Positions 35,018 to 51,628 of a stretch of DNA of 64,000 nt are shown here, one piece after another. Below the pieces are notes generated by a model. The model saw only the letters and a program-made list of their open reading frames with translations. It was not told the DNA's origin and did no database searches. Source of the stretch: Vermamoeba vermiformis. Lineage: Eukaryota > Tubulinea > Echinamoebida. Position numbers and translations under genes: made by a program. Positions within the stretch are counted from its first letter, which is position 1. Each line of letters opens with the position of its first letter. Location: assembly GCA_045837725.1 (NCBI GenBank), contig JBEWZL010000208.1, forward strand, positions 62,001 through 126,000, written 5' to 3'.

Positions 35018-35623
35018 ATGCTTGCTGTTGCTTTCTTGGTGCTCTCTGTTACTATGGAGACTACTATGGCTCAAACTGTTGAATGCCCCAGCGCCACCAT
35101 CACCGCTACCATTCCTCGCGGTCTCGTTCGCAGGATCTGTGTGAACAACGTCGATGACTGCCAATGCGGCCCTGGTTTCTCTGGTGCCAACTGCGACCCT
35201 GAAGTTGTGGTCCCTGTTGCCGAACCTGTCGCTACTCCAGTTTCCACTCCTGTTGCTGCTCCTGTCACCGCCCCTGTGACCGCTCCAGTCGCAGCCCCTG
35301 TTACCCCTCCTGTGGCCGCTCCTGTCACTCCTCCTGTCGCTGCCCCCGTCACTCCCCCTGTTACTCCTCCAGTGACTCCTCCTGTTGCTGCTCCTGTTGC
35401 CGCTCCTGTTGAGCCTCCAGTGACCCCTCCTGTCACCCCTCCAGTTACTGCCCCCGTTACTCCTCCTGTGGCTGCTCCTGTCGATCCTCCAGTCACTCCT
35501 GTTGCCGCTCCCGTCGACCCTCCAGTGACACCTGTTGCTGCCCCTGTCGATGTCCCTGTTGCTACCCCTGTTGATGTCCCTGCTGCTGCCCCTGTTGATA
35601 CTCCTACTGGAACTCCAATGTAA
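35018..35623 (+). CDS. Secreted EGF-like plus Pro/Val-rich repeat protein
   Basis: The ATG at 35018 opens a signal-peptide-like sequence (MLAVAFLVLSVTMETTMAQ). A short cysteine cluster follows (CVNNVDDCQCGPGFSGANCD) that looks like an EGF-like or laminin-type module, then about 120 residues of PV-x-x-PV repeats (PVAAPVTPPV and variants), ending TPTGTPM. There is no GPI tail. Such Pro-rich repeats suggest an extended, extracellular, perhaps wall or stalk-coat protein. The reverse strand is open over the same repeat (a Gly/Thr-rich shadow). The exon may also be joined to the upstream gene at 34025, because its acceptor at 35009 is in phase with it; in that case the hydrophobic start would lie internally. 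Confidence 0.6.
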   Translation: MLAVAFLVLSVTMETTMAQTVECPSATITATIPRGLVRRICVNNVDDCQCGPGFSGANCDPEVVVPVAEPVATPVSTPVAAPVTAPVTAPVAAPVTPPVAAPVTPPVAAPVTPPVTPPVTPPVAAPVAAPVEPPVTPPVTPPVTAPVTPPVAAPVDPPVTPVAAPVDPPVTPVAAPVDVPVATPVDVPAAAPVDTPTGTPM

Positions 35624-35687
35624 TGCGGTAACAAATGCGAACTATATAAATAATTTTGTACTATCAACAAGCCTTAACGCTTGTCCT

Positions 35688-40811
<5,124 letters not shown>

Positions 40812-41015
40812 TTGGATCTGCCTGAAACTATCGAGCTAAGGATAAAGAGACTCTTTAAGTTATTATAGGCTCCTGTGGGCAACTATTTTATAGTTCAGCC
40901 TTGGTTATAACGAATGACGTTCGGCAACAAAAGGTTCGAAAATTGTTTCAGCAATACTTGTTTCTGAAACGCAATCAATAGCACAAATAAGGCCAATTTA
41001 TTATTAACATCATAA

Positions 41016-41781
41016 ATGTCGTCCAAAACCTCGGTTATGAAGTATACTAGCTTCAAGGGTATGGTTTAAACGGATACGCGATCGAGATCCGACAAAAAAT
41101 CTTCTTCGCTAATCAAGGCTTTTATAAATTGCTAATATATTCTTATCACAGACTTCTATCCTTTCTATTTGACTGAGCACTCAGATCCAATCAATAGGTA
41201 ATGAGATTTTTTTGTGTCCGCTCTGTGGTCCCCTTCGTGTAGAATCAATTTATTAATTATTTTTATAATTATAGAAGCCTCCACTTCGTTGGCACTACCC
41301 TCTCCATCATTCTTCTCACCTTAATCTTATTCACCCAATCATGGAATAGATTGTACGTGGTTCTGTTGACTGGGTACGTTAAAACTAATAATTTAACAAT
41401 GCATTAATTAAAATCACTAATTTTTAATCAAATAGATACGGTTTCGCTTGGGTTGGTAAGATCTGTCACAAATTTGAAAACGCATCTCAACAAAACTGAA
41501 CTTAACCTCTTCTAGGCCACTTCTTCTTCGAGAAAAACAGACCTGCTACTTTCAAGTACCCTTTCTACAGTTTCGCTGGTAAGTCTTCTATTTTCATGAA
41601 CGAGCGAGTGTCAGAAATTTTGAAGAAGCGGATCTTTTTTTGCTCCGCCCTTCACTACGAAGAATGTTATAATAATGTTTAAAGTTATTCATTAATTCTA
41701 TCATCAGGCGACTTCAAAATGTGGTACGGTTTGCTCACTGGCAAATTACAATTTAACCCGAAGAAGAAACCCGTCTTCTAA
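41016..41781 (+). CDS. Mpo1-like (DUF962) membrane protein
   Basis: Six exons: 41016-41058, 41152-41197, 41275-41373, 41436-41455, 41516-41578, 41708-41781. The 114-residue protein shows the DUF962 pattern: FYPFYLTEHSDPINRSLHFV, two hydrophobic segments, WVGHFFFEKNRPATFKYPFY, then GDFKMW. Conserved histidines (EH, LHF, GHF) match the metal site of yeast Mpo1, a 2-hydroxy fatty acid dioxygenase of phytosphingosine breakdown in the ER. This copy is shorter than Mpo1 and nearer the compact bacterial and plant forms. All junctions keep frame. Confidence 0.85.
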
Positions 41782-42116
41782 TCTAATCAGCGGATCGTAT
41801 GCAAGTACTTTATAATTTTAGCCTTAATATACGATATAACGAATAATGTAATATATAACATTATTAACTCGCTTTGAATAAATCTTCTTGAAAGGTTTAT
41901 CAAAGTCACTGGATCGGTCTTTTATTGGCTACGAGCCTCCGTATAACGGGTATTTTTACTTTAATGTTGTCTTGAGTTAACTGTGTCACAGCAAATTTGC
42001 CAATTTAGGAAATACACATGTGACCGTGACTTACTGGACTAAAAACCAAATTTGTCCTCATTTCCGATTCGCTTAAATCTTATCAAATTTTATTTGGCAC
42101 AAACGAACACGAAGCG
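41782..42116. other. Intergenic, no gene seen
   Basis: About 335 nt between two plus-strand genes. AT-rich; no coding or RNA signal. Confidence 0.5.
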
Positions 42117-45100
42117 ATGAAAATCGAACTATTCGTTTCGTTTTTGCTATTTTTTACTTGCTTGGCGCAAGCCGCGTTCATCGGCAACTTCGATCTGAAA
42201 AGTACCGATCTACGATTGAATTCAGAGGTGAAAGTAAGTATTCTTCCTTCCGTCATATAATCAGACAATATGGTTAAAATAATATTAGGCCACAATTACC
42301 TTCGAAGAAGCTCAAGTGACCGTACCCAGGTTGTCGATCTCGGGCACTGCCGATACATCACTGGATAGAATCTTATCTGAAGACTCTCAAGGCGTCATTA
42401 TTATCAAGGTATTATTTTAACTGATTTCTGGCTTTGATTTAATTTTAGTAAACGAAGGCACCATCCCTCGGAGTTTCGAGCGCCAATTCGTTTGTACAAA
42501 ATAGCGGCCTTTATTTAACGAGCGCAATAACGTCTGTATTGACTTCACGATTGAATTTGCCAAGCCATGCCGCTCTTGGAATTGCCGCACTGGGTAAGTA
42601 CCCCACCTCAACAAAATAAATTATGTAGGTGTCGTATCGTAAAGCTTATTATTATTTATAGGACTTCTATCGACGGTTCGCTCTGATTCAGCTTTCGAGG
42701 TTCAAGTACGTTTCAGTATTTACGTTTAAATTTAACCGTAATCGAAGATACGAATTTCCTTTTTTGTAGATAGATAACTTACTAAATTTTAACTATGTAC
42801 TATTTAGATTATAGTCCAATACCCTGCAGGATATCGATTTAACTCGATAGAATTCAATCTTGCTGATGGTTCCGTTGCATCCAGTCAACAACTGAACGTC
42901 GGAGGTCTTGACATTAATGTCGGTCAATCTGGCTCCGTTGACATGAAAAATGTTGCTATTGGCTCTAACGTCAATATCAATGCACCAGTATCAGTGACGC
43001 TCTCACAGATAGCAATCTCGCAGGACTCAAGTTTGGATGTGCAATCCAACGGTGATATCTTTATGTCATTCTTACAGGTGGGGAGTAACTCCGATGCAAG
43101 ATAGTTCATATTAATAGTCATGTATAGGGCTTCGAGTTTTACGGCTCTTATTCAGTAAAGGGCAATCAGGTGGATCTACCTGCCAATTGTTCGGGCTACT
43201 TCGCAGAACAATCTACGCACTGGAACGTGCTTCAATTCTAATTCTGGCTCGCTGAATGCCCAGTCGTCATCGGGCACTGTCACCATTCACTTCTTGACAG
43301 CTGATCAAGTCGAAGGATACTGCACAAACTTCGCGACAAGTGACTTCGTTCCACCGATGCCAGAAGTCACTCCCATCACAACTCTTCCCGCTCAGTCGTG
43401 GAATACTATGAACACTTCTACTTGGCGAGGAACTGCACGTGGTTACTTGGCCTTGCAGTCTAATCAAATAGCCGGTGTCATGACGGCCACAAAGAACTCG
43501 TGGAACAATCCTATCATGTTGTTACAAGACGACGGAGAGTTCCTGCCTCACGGACTCAATCCTAGCAGAAGATACAGGCTCACTTTCTCGCTCAAATTCG
43601 GTCTTGACTTCACTCCAAACTTCAATTTGACAGCTCGTATCATGGCGTACGATGAACTCAATACATTTGACGATAATGAGGTATGCTATTACTTGGTACT
43701 TTGCAACTTATAATGCTTGTTGTAGGAAAGGGGTATTGACTGGAGCGAGGATCCAAAAGACGGAACTGTTGGTCGTGCTTTGGTCGAGTCAGATCCACTA
43801 CCTTTGGACGGTTGGACCACAACCAGCTGGAAGACTTTCTCCTATGAGTTCACACCTTCAGCCATGTCCCAGCGAGCCTACGCTGCTGTGTGGATAAGCG
43901 ACTTCCCTGACACCACCGTGTCCATCAAGGATGTCGTATTTGAGGTCTTTGAAACTCCGTACTCGATCCCAAATTTCTACGATGGGCATTACCGTGCTGC
44001 CTACATCCCTACAATGCCAGTAGAACTCGAGTCTAATCCCCGACAAAACTGTCCGCACTTACAAGACGGTCTCAAACGTTGGGAAGACGCCTCGACCTGG
44101 CGTAAGTACCGTGCAATGTTGATGACAGTTCCTTGCATTAACACATTGTTTTTAGCGAACGGCGTCCCTGCAGCCGGATCGTCGGTCACATTGCCTGCCA
44201 ACACTAAAGTTTTGGTCGGTCCTTGTTCATTTACCTCCAAAACTCCTTTCACTGAAATCACTGTACCCGAATCAAGCGAATTGATCTTCGCTGACGCCCC
44301 CATTGACATGCACGTTAAAACTATTTGGGTCAATGGTGCATTGAGGTAGGTTACAATCTGTTAGCAGGCGAGGGCGAAGCTAACTTTGAACAGAATGGGC
44401 TCAGAGACATGTCGCTTGTTCTCGAAGATTTCCATTACCTTTTATGGTACTCGACAAGAGACAGCCAATATGGGCAAAGGAATCGTTGTCTCAGAAACAG
44501 GTACGCTAGATATTCACGGCAAACAGTACAACCCAACTTGGACTCGTCTTGCCGCACCTGTCTTTCCAGGTGACACACGAATCTACTTGCAACATCCCGT
44601 CAACTGGGAGGCAGGCCAAAAGATCATGTTGACAACATCAGGCCTCTTTGATTTGTACTACGACATGAACGAAGTGTTGACAATCAAATCAGTCAACCAA
44701 AAAGTCGTGGATCTCGTAACACCGGCACTGCGATATCACCACGCCGGTCCTGAGTACCAGAATGAAGTGGCACTATTGACACGAAGAATTCTGTTACAAG
44801 GTGCCGAGGACTCTGTTAGCGGAGCATTTGGAGGTCACGTGATGATCATGGGTGAAGGCCGAGTACGTGGCGTTGAGACGTTCAGAATGGGTCAAAACAA
44901 CACGCTTGCTCGCTATCCAGTAAGTTAATTAGCATACTATGCATCTGTTCATTTCCAAATATAGTAACCGTCTTTACAGTTCCACTTCCACATGATGGGC
45001 GTGGCACCCGAGTCATACTTCATGGACAATAGTGTGCACGACAGTTACTTCAGATGTTACACTGTGCACGGCACTTCCAACGTCACTGTCGCGAGAAATG

Positions 45101-47266
45101 TTGCGTTCAGAACTACCGGCCATTGTTTCTATTTGGAAGACGTGAGTCATTCGTACAAGCATATCTTTGCACAAATTCTGAATTTTCCTTATTTAGGGAG
45201 TCGAAGAAAACAACACCATCGAGTACAACTTGGCAGCTCATGTCAATATTATAGCCCCCATTGCCACTGATTTTGCACAGTTCATGAAGGATATGCCCGA
45301 AACACCAGATCGTACGTGACACTTTTTGACACCTGTCAAGCACGAGCTGACACTTCCAATTGATAGGTCACCTTCCAGCTGATTCTGCTGCGTCAGGATT
45401 CTATATTTCTAACGCCTGGAATATCGTGCGTGGTAACGCAGCATCAGGAGGTTGGGCTGGATTCGCTTATGTAAGTTTTAGCGGCTGAATTATTGACGCA
45501 CAAGCACTAATGTCACTGAATACAGCCACTGTTCAAAGAGCCCATGGGTCTCAGCAAAGGAACGGCCTTTGAAGTGCCGCCTAAGAACAAGCCTTCGCTC
45601 GTCTTCGACGGCAACACTGCTCACTCGTCAGGCGCGTACTGGAAAATATTTGCAGGCTGCGTCTATTCAGGAGGAAGTACGTACATATGTCACCTAAAAG
45701 CCTGCGCAATATTTTCTAACCAAATTATCTTACAGCGTTGTTTTACGATGATAACGGTGTTTTGACCTACAATGGAGGCCGAACAATGGGCGCTAGCGCC
45801 AAAGACCCGCAAATCTGGTTAGGCGGAAACAACTTCAAGATCGTTAACTTCACCATTACCAACTTGAAAGTGTGGTCGTGTGGTCAAGGTATCAACCATT
45901 GGGGCAACAACGTCTTGTTCCAAAACAGCGAAGTTTTCGACACAGGTCGAGGCATGACAATGTTTGGTCCTACATATGTTTACGACAGTATCATCACTGC
46001 TCGCACTTCTAATCCAATGGGCTACCTTAAAGTGGGCCAGCAAGGATGGCAGTTCGTAAGTCCTCGACAGCGATATTTTGACAGGTGTCACCCCTTATAC
46101 TTGCGACAAATCATGACACGTGTCACGCAAAGAATGATGTCTAATTTTTTTTTTGTTTCAAGTACGACGTGTGGAGCTCTGCCTTATTGAACAACGTGAC
46201 CTTCGTCAACTTCCACCGCGACACACCACCAATATCCGACCCGAATTCTGCGACTAACTGTTTGACTGTGCTGAACAACGGACCGAACCCTCCGTACTCG
46301 CGTAACACTGGCATTAGCGGCGTAGCTGATTTGCACTTTGAAAGTACGTGTAACATCTGTGCAACATTTTGAATGACACGTGTCAAATGCTAACTCCGTT
46401 TTGTCTTCAGATACCGATGTAGAAGTTCGTGTACAAATGACGAACGAATCGAATCGCAGAACATCAAACATTATTGACTTTGACGGCTCTTTGACTGGCA
46501 TCAGCCAGGGAGCTGTGGTTGGGTCAGATCAACCTTTCTGGAAGGTCGGCTCTGATTGCACTTTTCGCAGCGACTGGCTCGCGTGGGTCTGTCCTTTGAC
46601 CTCGGTAAGTATAAGCTATATCTACTCATATTCTTATCTTTCTAATATTTGCTTGTTGCTCAGACCCGCACTCAAATCAGTGTTGGCGCCAAGTCCGGCA
46701 GTACTGGTCTGAGCGGTACAGTTAGTCTTTTTGGCGTCGATAGCGAACTAGGTACTCGTACAGTCGAATTCAATTCTGATGAATATGGTGCCACTGGTCT
46801 TAATAGTGAAGGTTGGTACTTCAACTTCGGATCTGCCACGCCAAACCCGGTGACTTTTCTACCCGAAAAAATACCTCCCGGTTACAAAGTCATAGTTGGC
46901 GTGAGTTACCCTGCCGGCTCCACTTTCAATATATGCTTACGGAGTTGGTTGGGCGGACCCTAACGGTGTGTACACGAAGGTAAGTGCCTGGTCAACGTTG
47001 GTCAAATATTCGCATTTTTTTGAGAATTTCTGTAGGTTAATAGCATCAATGATGTTAAGAACACCTTGTTCTCGTATTACTTTGATGGTACTAACCTGTT
47101 CTTCTCGCTCCATAATTATTTCATCAATCCATATTACCACCATGAAGATCTGTATGGCCGTGGTGATATTATTTACGGAACTGATGGCCAAGAATCAGTA
47201 GTCATTATTAATGCTTCTTGCGCGCCTTGTAATGCTAATTTTAACCTACCAGCCAGTCTCAATTAG
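42117..47266 (+). CDS. Large secreted G8-domain / beta-helix protein (CEMIP/TMEM2/fibrocystin-L-like)
   Basis: The plus-strand gene has about 19 exons. It starts with a signal peptide (MKIELFVSFLLFFTCLAQA). The N-terminal part has a Ser/Val-rich beta-helix-like repeat, then a globular region. The G8 domain starts near 44155: NGVPAAGSSVTLPANTKVLV. Further on come FHFHMMG, NVTVARNVAFRTTGHCF and GGRTMGASAKDP, the right-handed beta-helix order of CEMIP and TMEM2, which bind or cut hyaluronan in animals. No membrane anchor is seen. Splicing a GTAAAG intron at about 43157-43208 removes an apparent stop. Near 46928-46936 (ATATATGC) the frame slips by one dinucleotide relative to what follows (AYGVGWADPNGVYTK) and no intron repairs it. 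Substrate unknown. Confidence 0.8.
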
Positions 47267-47369
47267 AATAAACTGTTAGTCGTAGAATGATCCAGATCTG
47301 ACCAGCTCCCGTTTTGCTCTTTGTAATTATTTATAAAGATTCTAACTAAGTACTATAGCGTCTTTGCCC

Positions 47370-48812
47370 TTACATAGATACAAATAAACATACAAAGCCG
47401 ACGAATGTTGCTACAAAATCGGTGCGAGATCCAAGTGAGACAATTGAAGATGAAGGTGTCACCTGCGTTGGAGCTGTACCCTGACTAGGAGTGTTACCAG
47501 TGGACACAGGTGCTGTTTGAGGAGAGGTACTCTGAGGTGTTGACGTGTCGATTGGAGTAGCTAAAGGTGGGCTAGCAGGGACTTGAGATGCAACTGGTGC
47601 ACTGGGTGGTTCTACCATTATTGGTTTTACTAGCCTGTCCCAGTAGCATCGAGCACGTGCAGCTTGTTGTGGTGTAAATTGATGTTGACAGCTCGCAGGT
47701 GTGTATGCCATGTAGTTGTCTTGCGGCAACAAGCGTCAAGTTTGTAGGGTACTTCTCTTTGTTGCAATCATAATCTGTATGGTCTATTAGGCGGGTGCTA
47801 TACTATGCTATATGCCTCGTAGTCTTAGACTTGCCTTGAATGCTGAGTGAATTACACGAAAATGACTTCCAAACAGGTTTTGTATCGCTGCAATAATCTC
47901 CAACTACGTCCAAATTTGTGGAGTTATTGTTCTCGCTACACGCCGTGCAATACTCGGTGAATGAGTGGAGAAGGCCTAATAAACGAGAATTGTAAAAAAC
48001 GTGTTTTGAGAATTCACATCCAGAAGATTTGATCAAGCAAGCTTTATGTTAGCCTGTTTCTCGAATAAAACTTTGAATACCTAACATATGACCAGCTTCA
48101 TGTAACAATGCGGTTCCTTTGGGCGAAATCCCTCTTGCCAAATCGATCGCGGCAAACAAATGCTGTGGATGAGCCACAAGATCAATCGCTTGAGGCATGA
48201 ACGAGAATCCTAATAAATTATCGGGATTTGGGCTAAATACGCTTAATAAAACCGTTATGGATCCCCGAACAAAGTATTCTGAAGCAAGTTGCAAAGGCAA
48301 GACCTTTGTTTGTGAGGTTCAGCGTTTGATATCGATCGGTAATGACTGTGGTATTGATATTCCAGGTTATGTTCATATGTTTTCCGTACTCTTGTTGAAA
48401 GAACGCTATCTGGAAGCGACATCCGTTAAACGAAGCACGAAACGCAATAAAAAGGAATCAAATTACCTGTGCGTCGTACGTTGTCTTCGCAGTACCAGAT
48501 AATTGTCCAAAATATATTACATTCAAGTTAATGGTTATCAGCGGAGACTGGCTATTGAGCAGATACTGATCTCTATTTTTCAGTCGTTAAATCTAGTGCC
48601 AACTATCAAAAAATGGATTTTATAGCCACTTACCTTATAGAAGGATCATCGCATGCATGTCCAACGCAAGATTGTAGTGCTTTACCAACTCTATGAGAGC
48701 TTGCGGGATGGCTTGGATGTTCTGTACCGCACATAGCGCCAACAGTTTGGGTAAAGCAGCACAGCGATACTAAAACCAATACGATAATAAATGCAGCGCT
48801 AGTTGTCGACAT
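47370..48812 (-). pseudogene. M43-type metalloprotease copy with two frameshifts
   Basis: Paralogue of the gene at 49040-50406 with the same exon layout. It has a signal peptide, CGTEHP, the zinc motif HEAGHMLG completed across an intron by LLHSF, then a cysteine-rich part, DNYMAYTPASCQHQFTPQQ and a Thr/Pro-rich stalk ending in a hydrophobic GPI-like tail. Compared with its neighbour it has one extra base near 48301-48310 (before the region equal to ASEYYV) and one near 47725-47735 (before LPQDNYMAY). Each breaks the frame. One intron also uses GC rather than GT (GCAAGT at about 47834). I read it as a decaying tandem duplicate, unless both are sequencing errors. Confidence 0.65.
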
Positions 48813-49039
48813 CTTGGCAAGCAATAAGTAAAAACATTAACGCAATTCGGCCCCGACAGCTTGGACGGGACCACGTGTCACCTTTCGATTGCCATTGCAA
48901 CGCTCCAAATTGACTTAACTCCGAGTGCAGTAAATCACGTGCATGTATTCGATACTTGGATATAGGCACATGGTCAAGGAATAGCATTAAAACGAACTTT
49001 AAGGTTGAGTAAGTAGGTAGATGCAGATCTCCTGTTTTG

Positions 49040-50406
49040 TTAAAGTGATACAACTAAAAATACAAGGCCTACCAGCATCGCTACAATATCAGCACGAGAA
49101 GCGGTTGAAACGGCTTTAGTCGTAGGTGCCTTGACTGGAGTTTTTCCTCCGGATGTCGGCGAGATGCTGGGCTTGGGTGTGCCAGGAGGAGCTACTACTG
49201 CGAAGCTAAGAAGTCTATCTACGTAGCATCGAGCACGTGCAGCTTGTTGCGGCGTGAATTGGTCTTGACAGCTGTCAGGTGTGTATGCCATGTAGTTGTC
49301 TTGCGGCAACTGAGTCAAGTCCGTAGTGTACTGAACATTATTGCAATCATAATCTGTATGATCTATTAGGCGGGGGCTATACTATGGTATATATAAGAGG
49401 TCCTATACTTACTTCGTGGAGTCAATGCATTGCATTCAAAAGTCATCCAAACAGGTTTCGTGTCGCTGCAATAATCGCCAACAATATCCAAGTTTGGAGA
49501 GTTAACGTTCTCGCTGCAAGAGTCACAAGACGATGTGAATGTATGGAACAGACCTGCGGAATAAAATAAAATTAATAAATTAATTAAAATTGTTAGGATG
49601 ATGAATTCGCCGCGATTAAAAAAGATTTTGTTGTCGTCGTGCAGTCATCAAATTTAGACTATAACGTTATGTTTGTACTTACCTAACATATGGCCGACTT
49701 CATGGAGCAATGTAGTTCCTTGCGACGTGATCGCGTTTTGTAAATCCAAGATACCATACCATCGAGTAGGATCCGTTGCAAAGTCGAGGGATTGCGGCAA
49801 ATAAGCATATCCTAATAGATTATCGGGATTTGGATTAAATACGCTCAATAGAACTGTCGCAGCTCCTGCAACATAATATTCTGAAGCAATCTGCGCGTGG
49901 AAAGCCCTGTCCGACGCATTGACGACTTGATATCGATCCTGAACTACTTTAGTAGCAATGTTCCAACTAATATTCATGTGCTTGGCGTATTCGCTTTTAA
50001 AGAACGCGAGCTGCGAAACAGATGTCGTTATGAGCGTCGAAAATAAGGTAGAAAAATGAATCAAATTACCTGCGCGTTATATCTTGTCAAATTAATGCCT
50101 TCAAGTACACCAAAATAGACAATATTCATGTTAATTGTTACCATCGGAGACTCGCCGTTGAGCAGATACTGTTCTCTAAATATTTTAACCGTCAAATCAA
50201 ATGTTTATTAATATCTATACCTATGATACATACCTTATAGCAGGATCATCACATTCATGGTACCCGCAGGTCGGAACTGCCTTGCCAGCCCCAGATTCAG
50301 GGCGAATTGGATGCTCAGTACCGCAAGTCATGCCAGCAGGCAAGGCAAAGCTCAACGATACTAAGGCTAACACTACAATTAATATAACGCCAGTTGTTGT
50401 CGTCAT
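49040..50406 (-). CDS. Secreted, GPI-anchored M43/pappalysin-like metalloprotease
   Basis: Five exons (50406-50234, 50175-50070, 50010-49683, 49553-49413, 49362-49040) join in frame. It has a signal peptide (TTGVILIVVLALVSLSFALP) and a propeptide-like N-terminal part with cysteines. The zinc site is HEVGHMLG then LFHTF across the intron (HExxHxxGxxH), and QDNYMAYTPDSCQDQFTPQQ is typical after the Met-turn of M43 metzincins. A Lys/Pro/Thr stalk and a C-terminal hydrophobic tail (ADIVAMLVGLVFLVVSL) suggest GPI anchoring. It probably cuts proteins at the cell surface or in phagosomes, as related enzymes do. The broken copy lies next to it on the same strand, pointing to a recent tandem duplication. 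Confidence 0.8.
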
Positions 50407-51628
50407 CTTATTCAACGATTAATGACTGGGCAACTGTCAAAGTTTAAAACATTTCCAAAAATGACAATACTGCGCGGTAATTTTGACGGTAGCTGCGCTT
50501 ATGAAGTTGAAAATCAAATAGATTTATACGCGATATACTATCTAATAGTTCTCATATTGTCAGTCATGCTTTAAGCCGGCTAGTAAAGTTGCAAATCCGA
50601 TCTCGCGTTTGACCCCTTGCAGCAAACATTATTTGCATTAGACAGTCATTTAACTTCGTACTAATAGTTTGTTATAATATATACCACTATGAATTAGATT
50701 TGAAAATTAATATTGGTTGCAAAACAAAAACTTGCGTAGCGCACGCATCCGTGGATTTGGGATCAAAAAATTTAGCCAAGAATTTATGTTAATGACCTCG
50801 CGACTTTGTCATAGAATTGAGGCCGGCCTCTATAATAATGTAACTGTATATTATTGTAATACAGCTAATAGTAAGCGTAGCACATAGCCTCGAAGACGCG
50901 TGCTCGTAACGAACTTATTGCTTGGTTTACTCGCGTCGTTATTGGCATAAAATGCAATAAAATAAGGAATTCATGTTCAACTATTGCAATGACGATATTG
51001 CTAGCAATAAAAATCGAGCAGATTGGGTGCGGAAATAGGTTCAGGGCACAATATGCAGAGCAAGTGCTTGAAATATCATAAAATTGGCGATTTAACTAAT
51101 TTTGTGGATTTTATCGTGTAATTAAGCGGAGTAAAATTTCTGTGTTAAAAAACGGCTCGATGTGATCTTACACAACAGAAAAATAGATAGTGCTCTTACC
51201 TTGATCGATTTCACCATGTAGTGTCGCGTATTGAATTTAGTGTGGGTCTTGGTGTACTTTTTAATCAAAATGAGGCAACATCCAGAGGCCGCGGGGCAAA
51301 AGAGCGAATGTGTGCACTACTGGTCAACTCTACCGCTGCATCAGATCAAATAGGCATTAAAATGGTAGCATATGCACCTATTAGATGCTATTGATGTCAT
51401 TCATCATCGGCTTGTGTGTTTTATGTCGGTTTTTTCGCTTGCAATGTTATTTAGTAATTTGAGCGTGAATAGAGCCCCAATACTCAAAAACTAAACTATT
51501 CCTTAGTATAGTTGTATTTGTATTATTTATTTGTTTAGTTTTTGTGTACTGTTGGAGGTAATAACCTAAATCTATTGATAGATGCGGTTTGGAAATTTAA
51601 TTCGTTTATTTTTATACTAGCTTACAAT
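50407..51628. other. Long intergenic region, no gene seen
   Basis: About 1.2 kb between divergent starts of the metalloprotease and the kinase-GAP gene. AT-rich; no exon structure, RNA gene or repeat recognised. Confidence 0.5.

Noticed and set aside
34999-35620. CRISPR-like or tandem DNA repeat
   Set aside because: The repeat is a degenerate protein-coding PV pattern, without constant repeats or spacers, in a eukaryote.
35071-35670. Minus-strand ORF of Gly/Thr/Ala repeats
   Set aside because: It is the reverse complement of the Pro/Val repeat of a signal-peptide-bearing plus-strand gene.
43140-43260. In-frame stop before the second part of the G8 protein
   Set aside because: A 52-nt GTAAAG..GCAG intron removes it and keeps frame.
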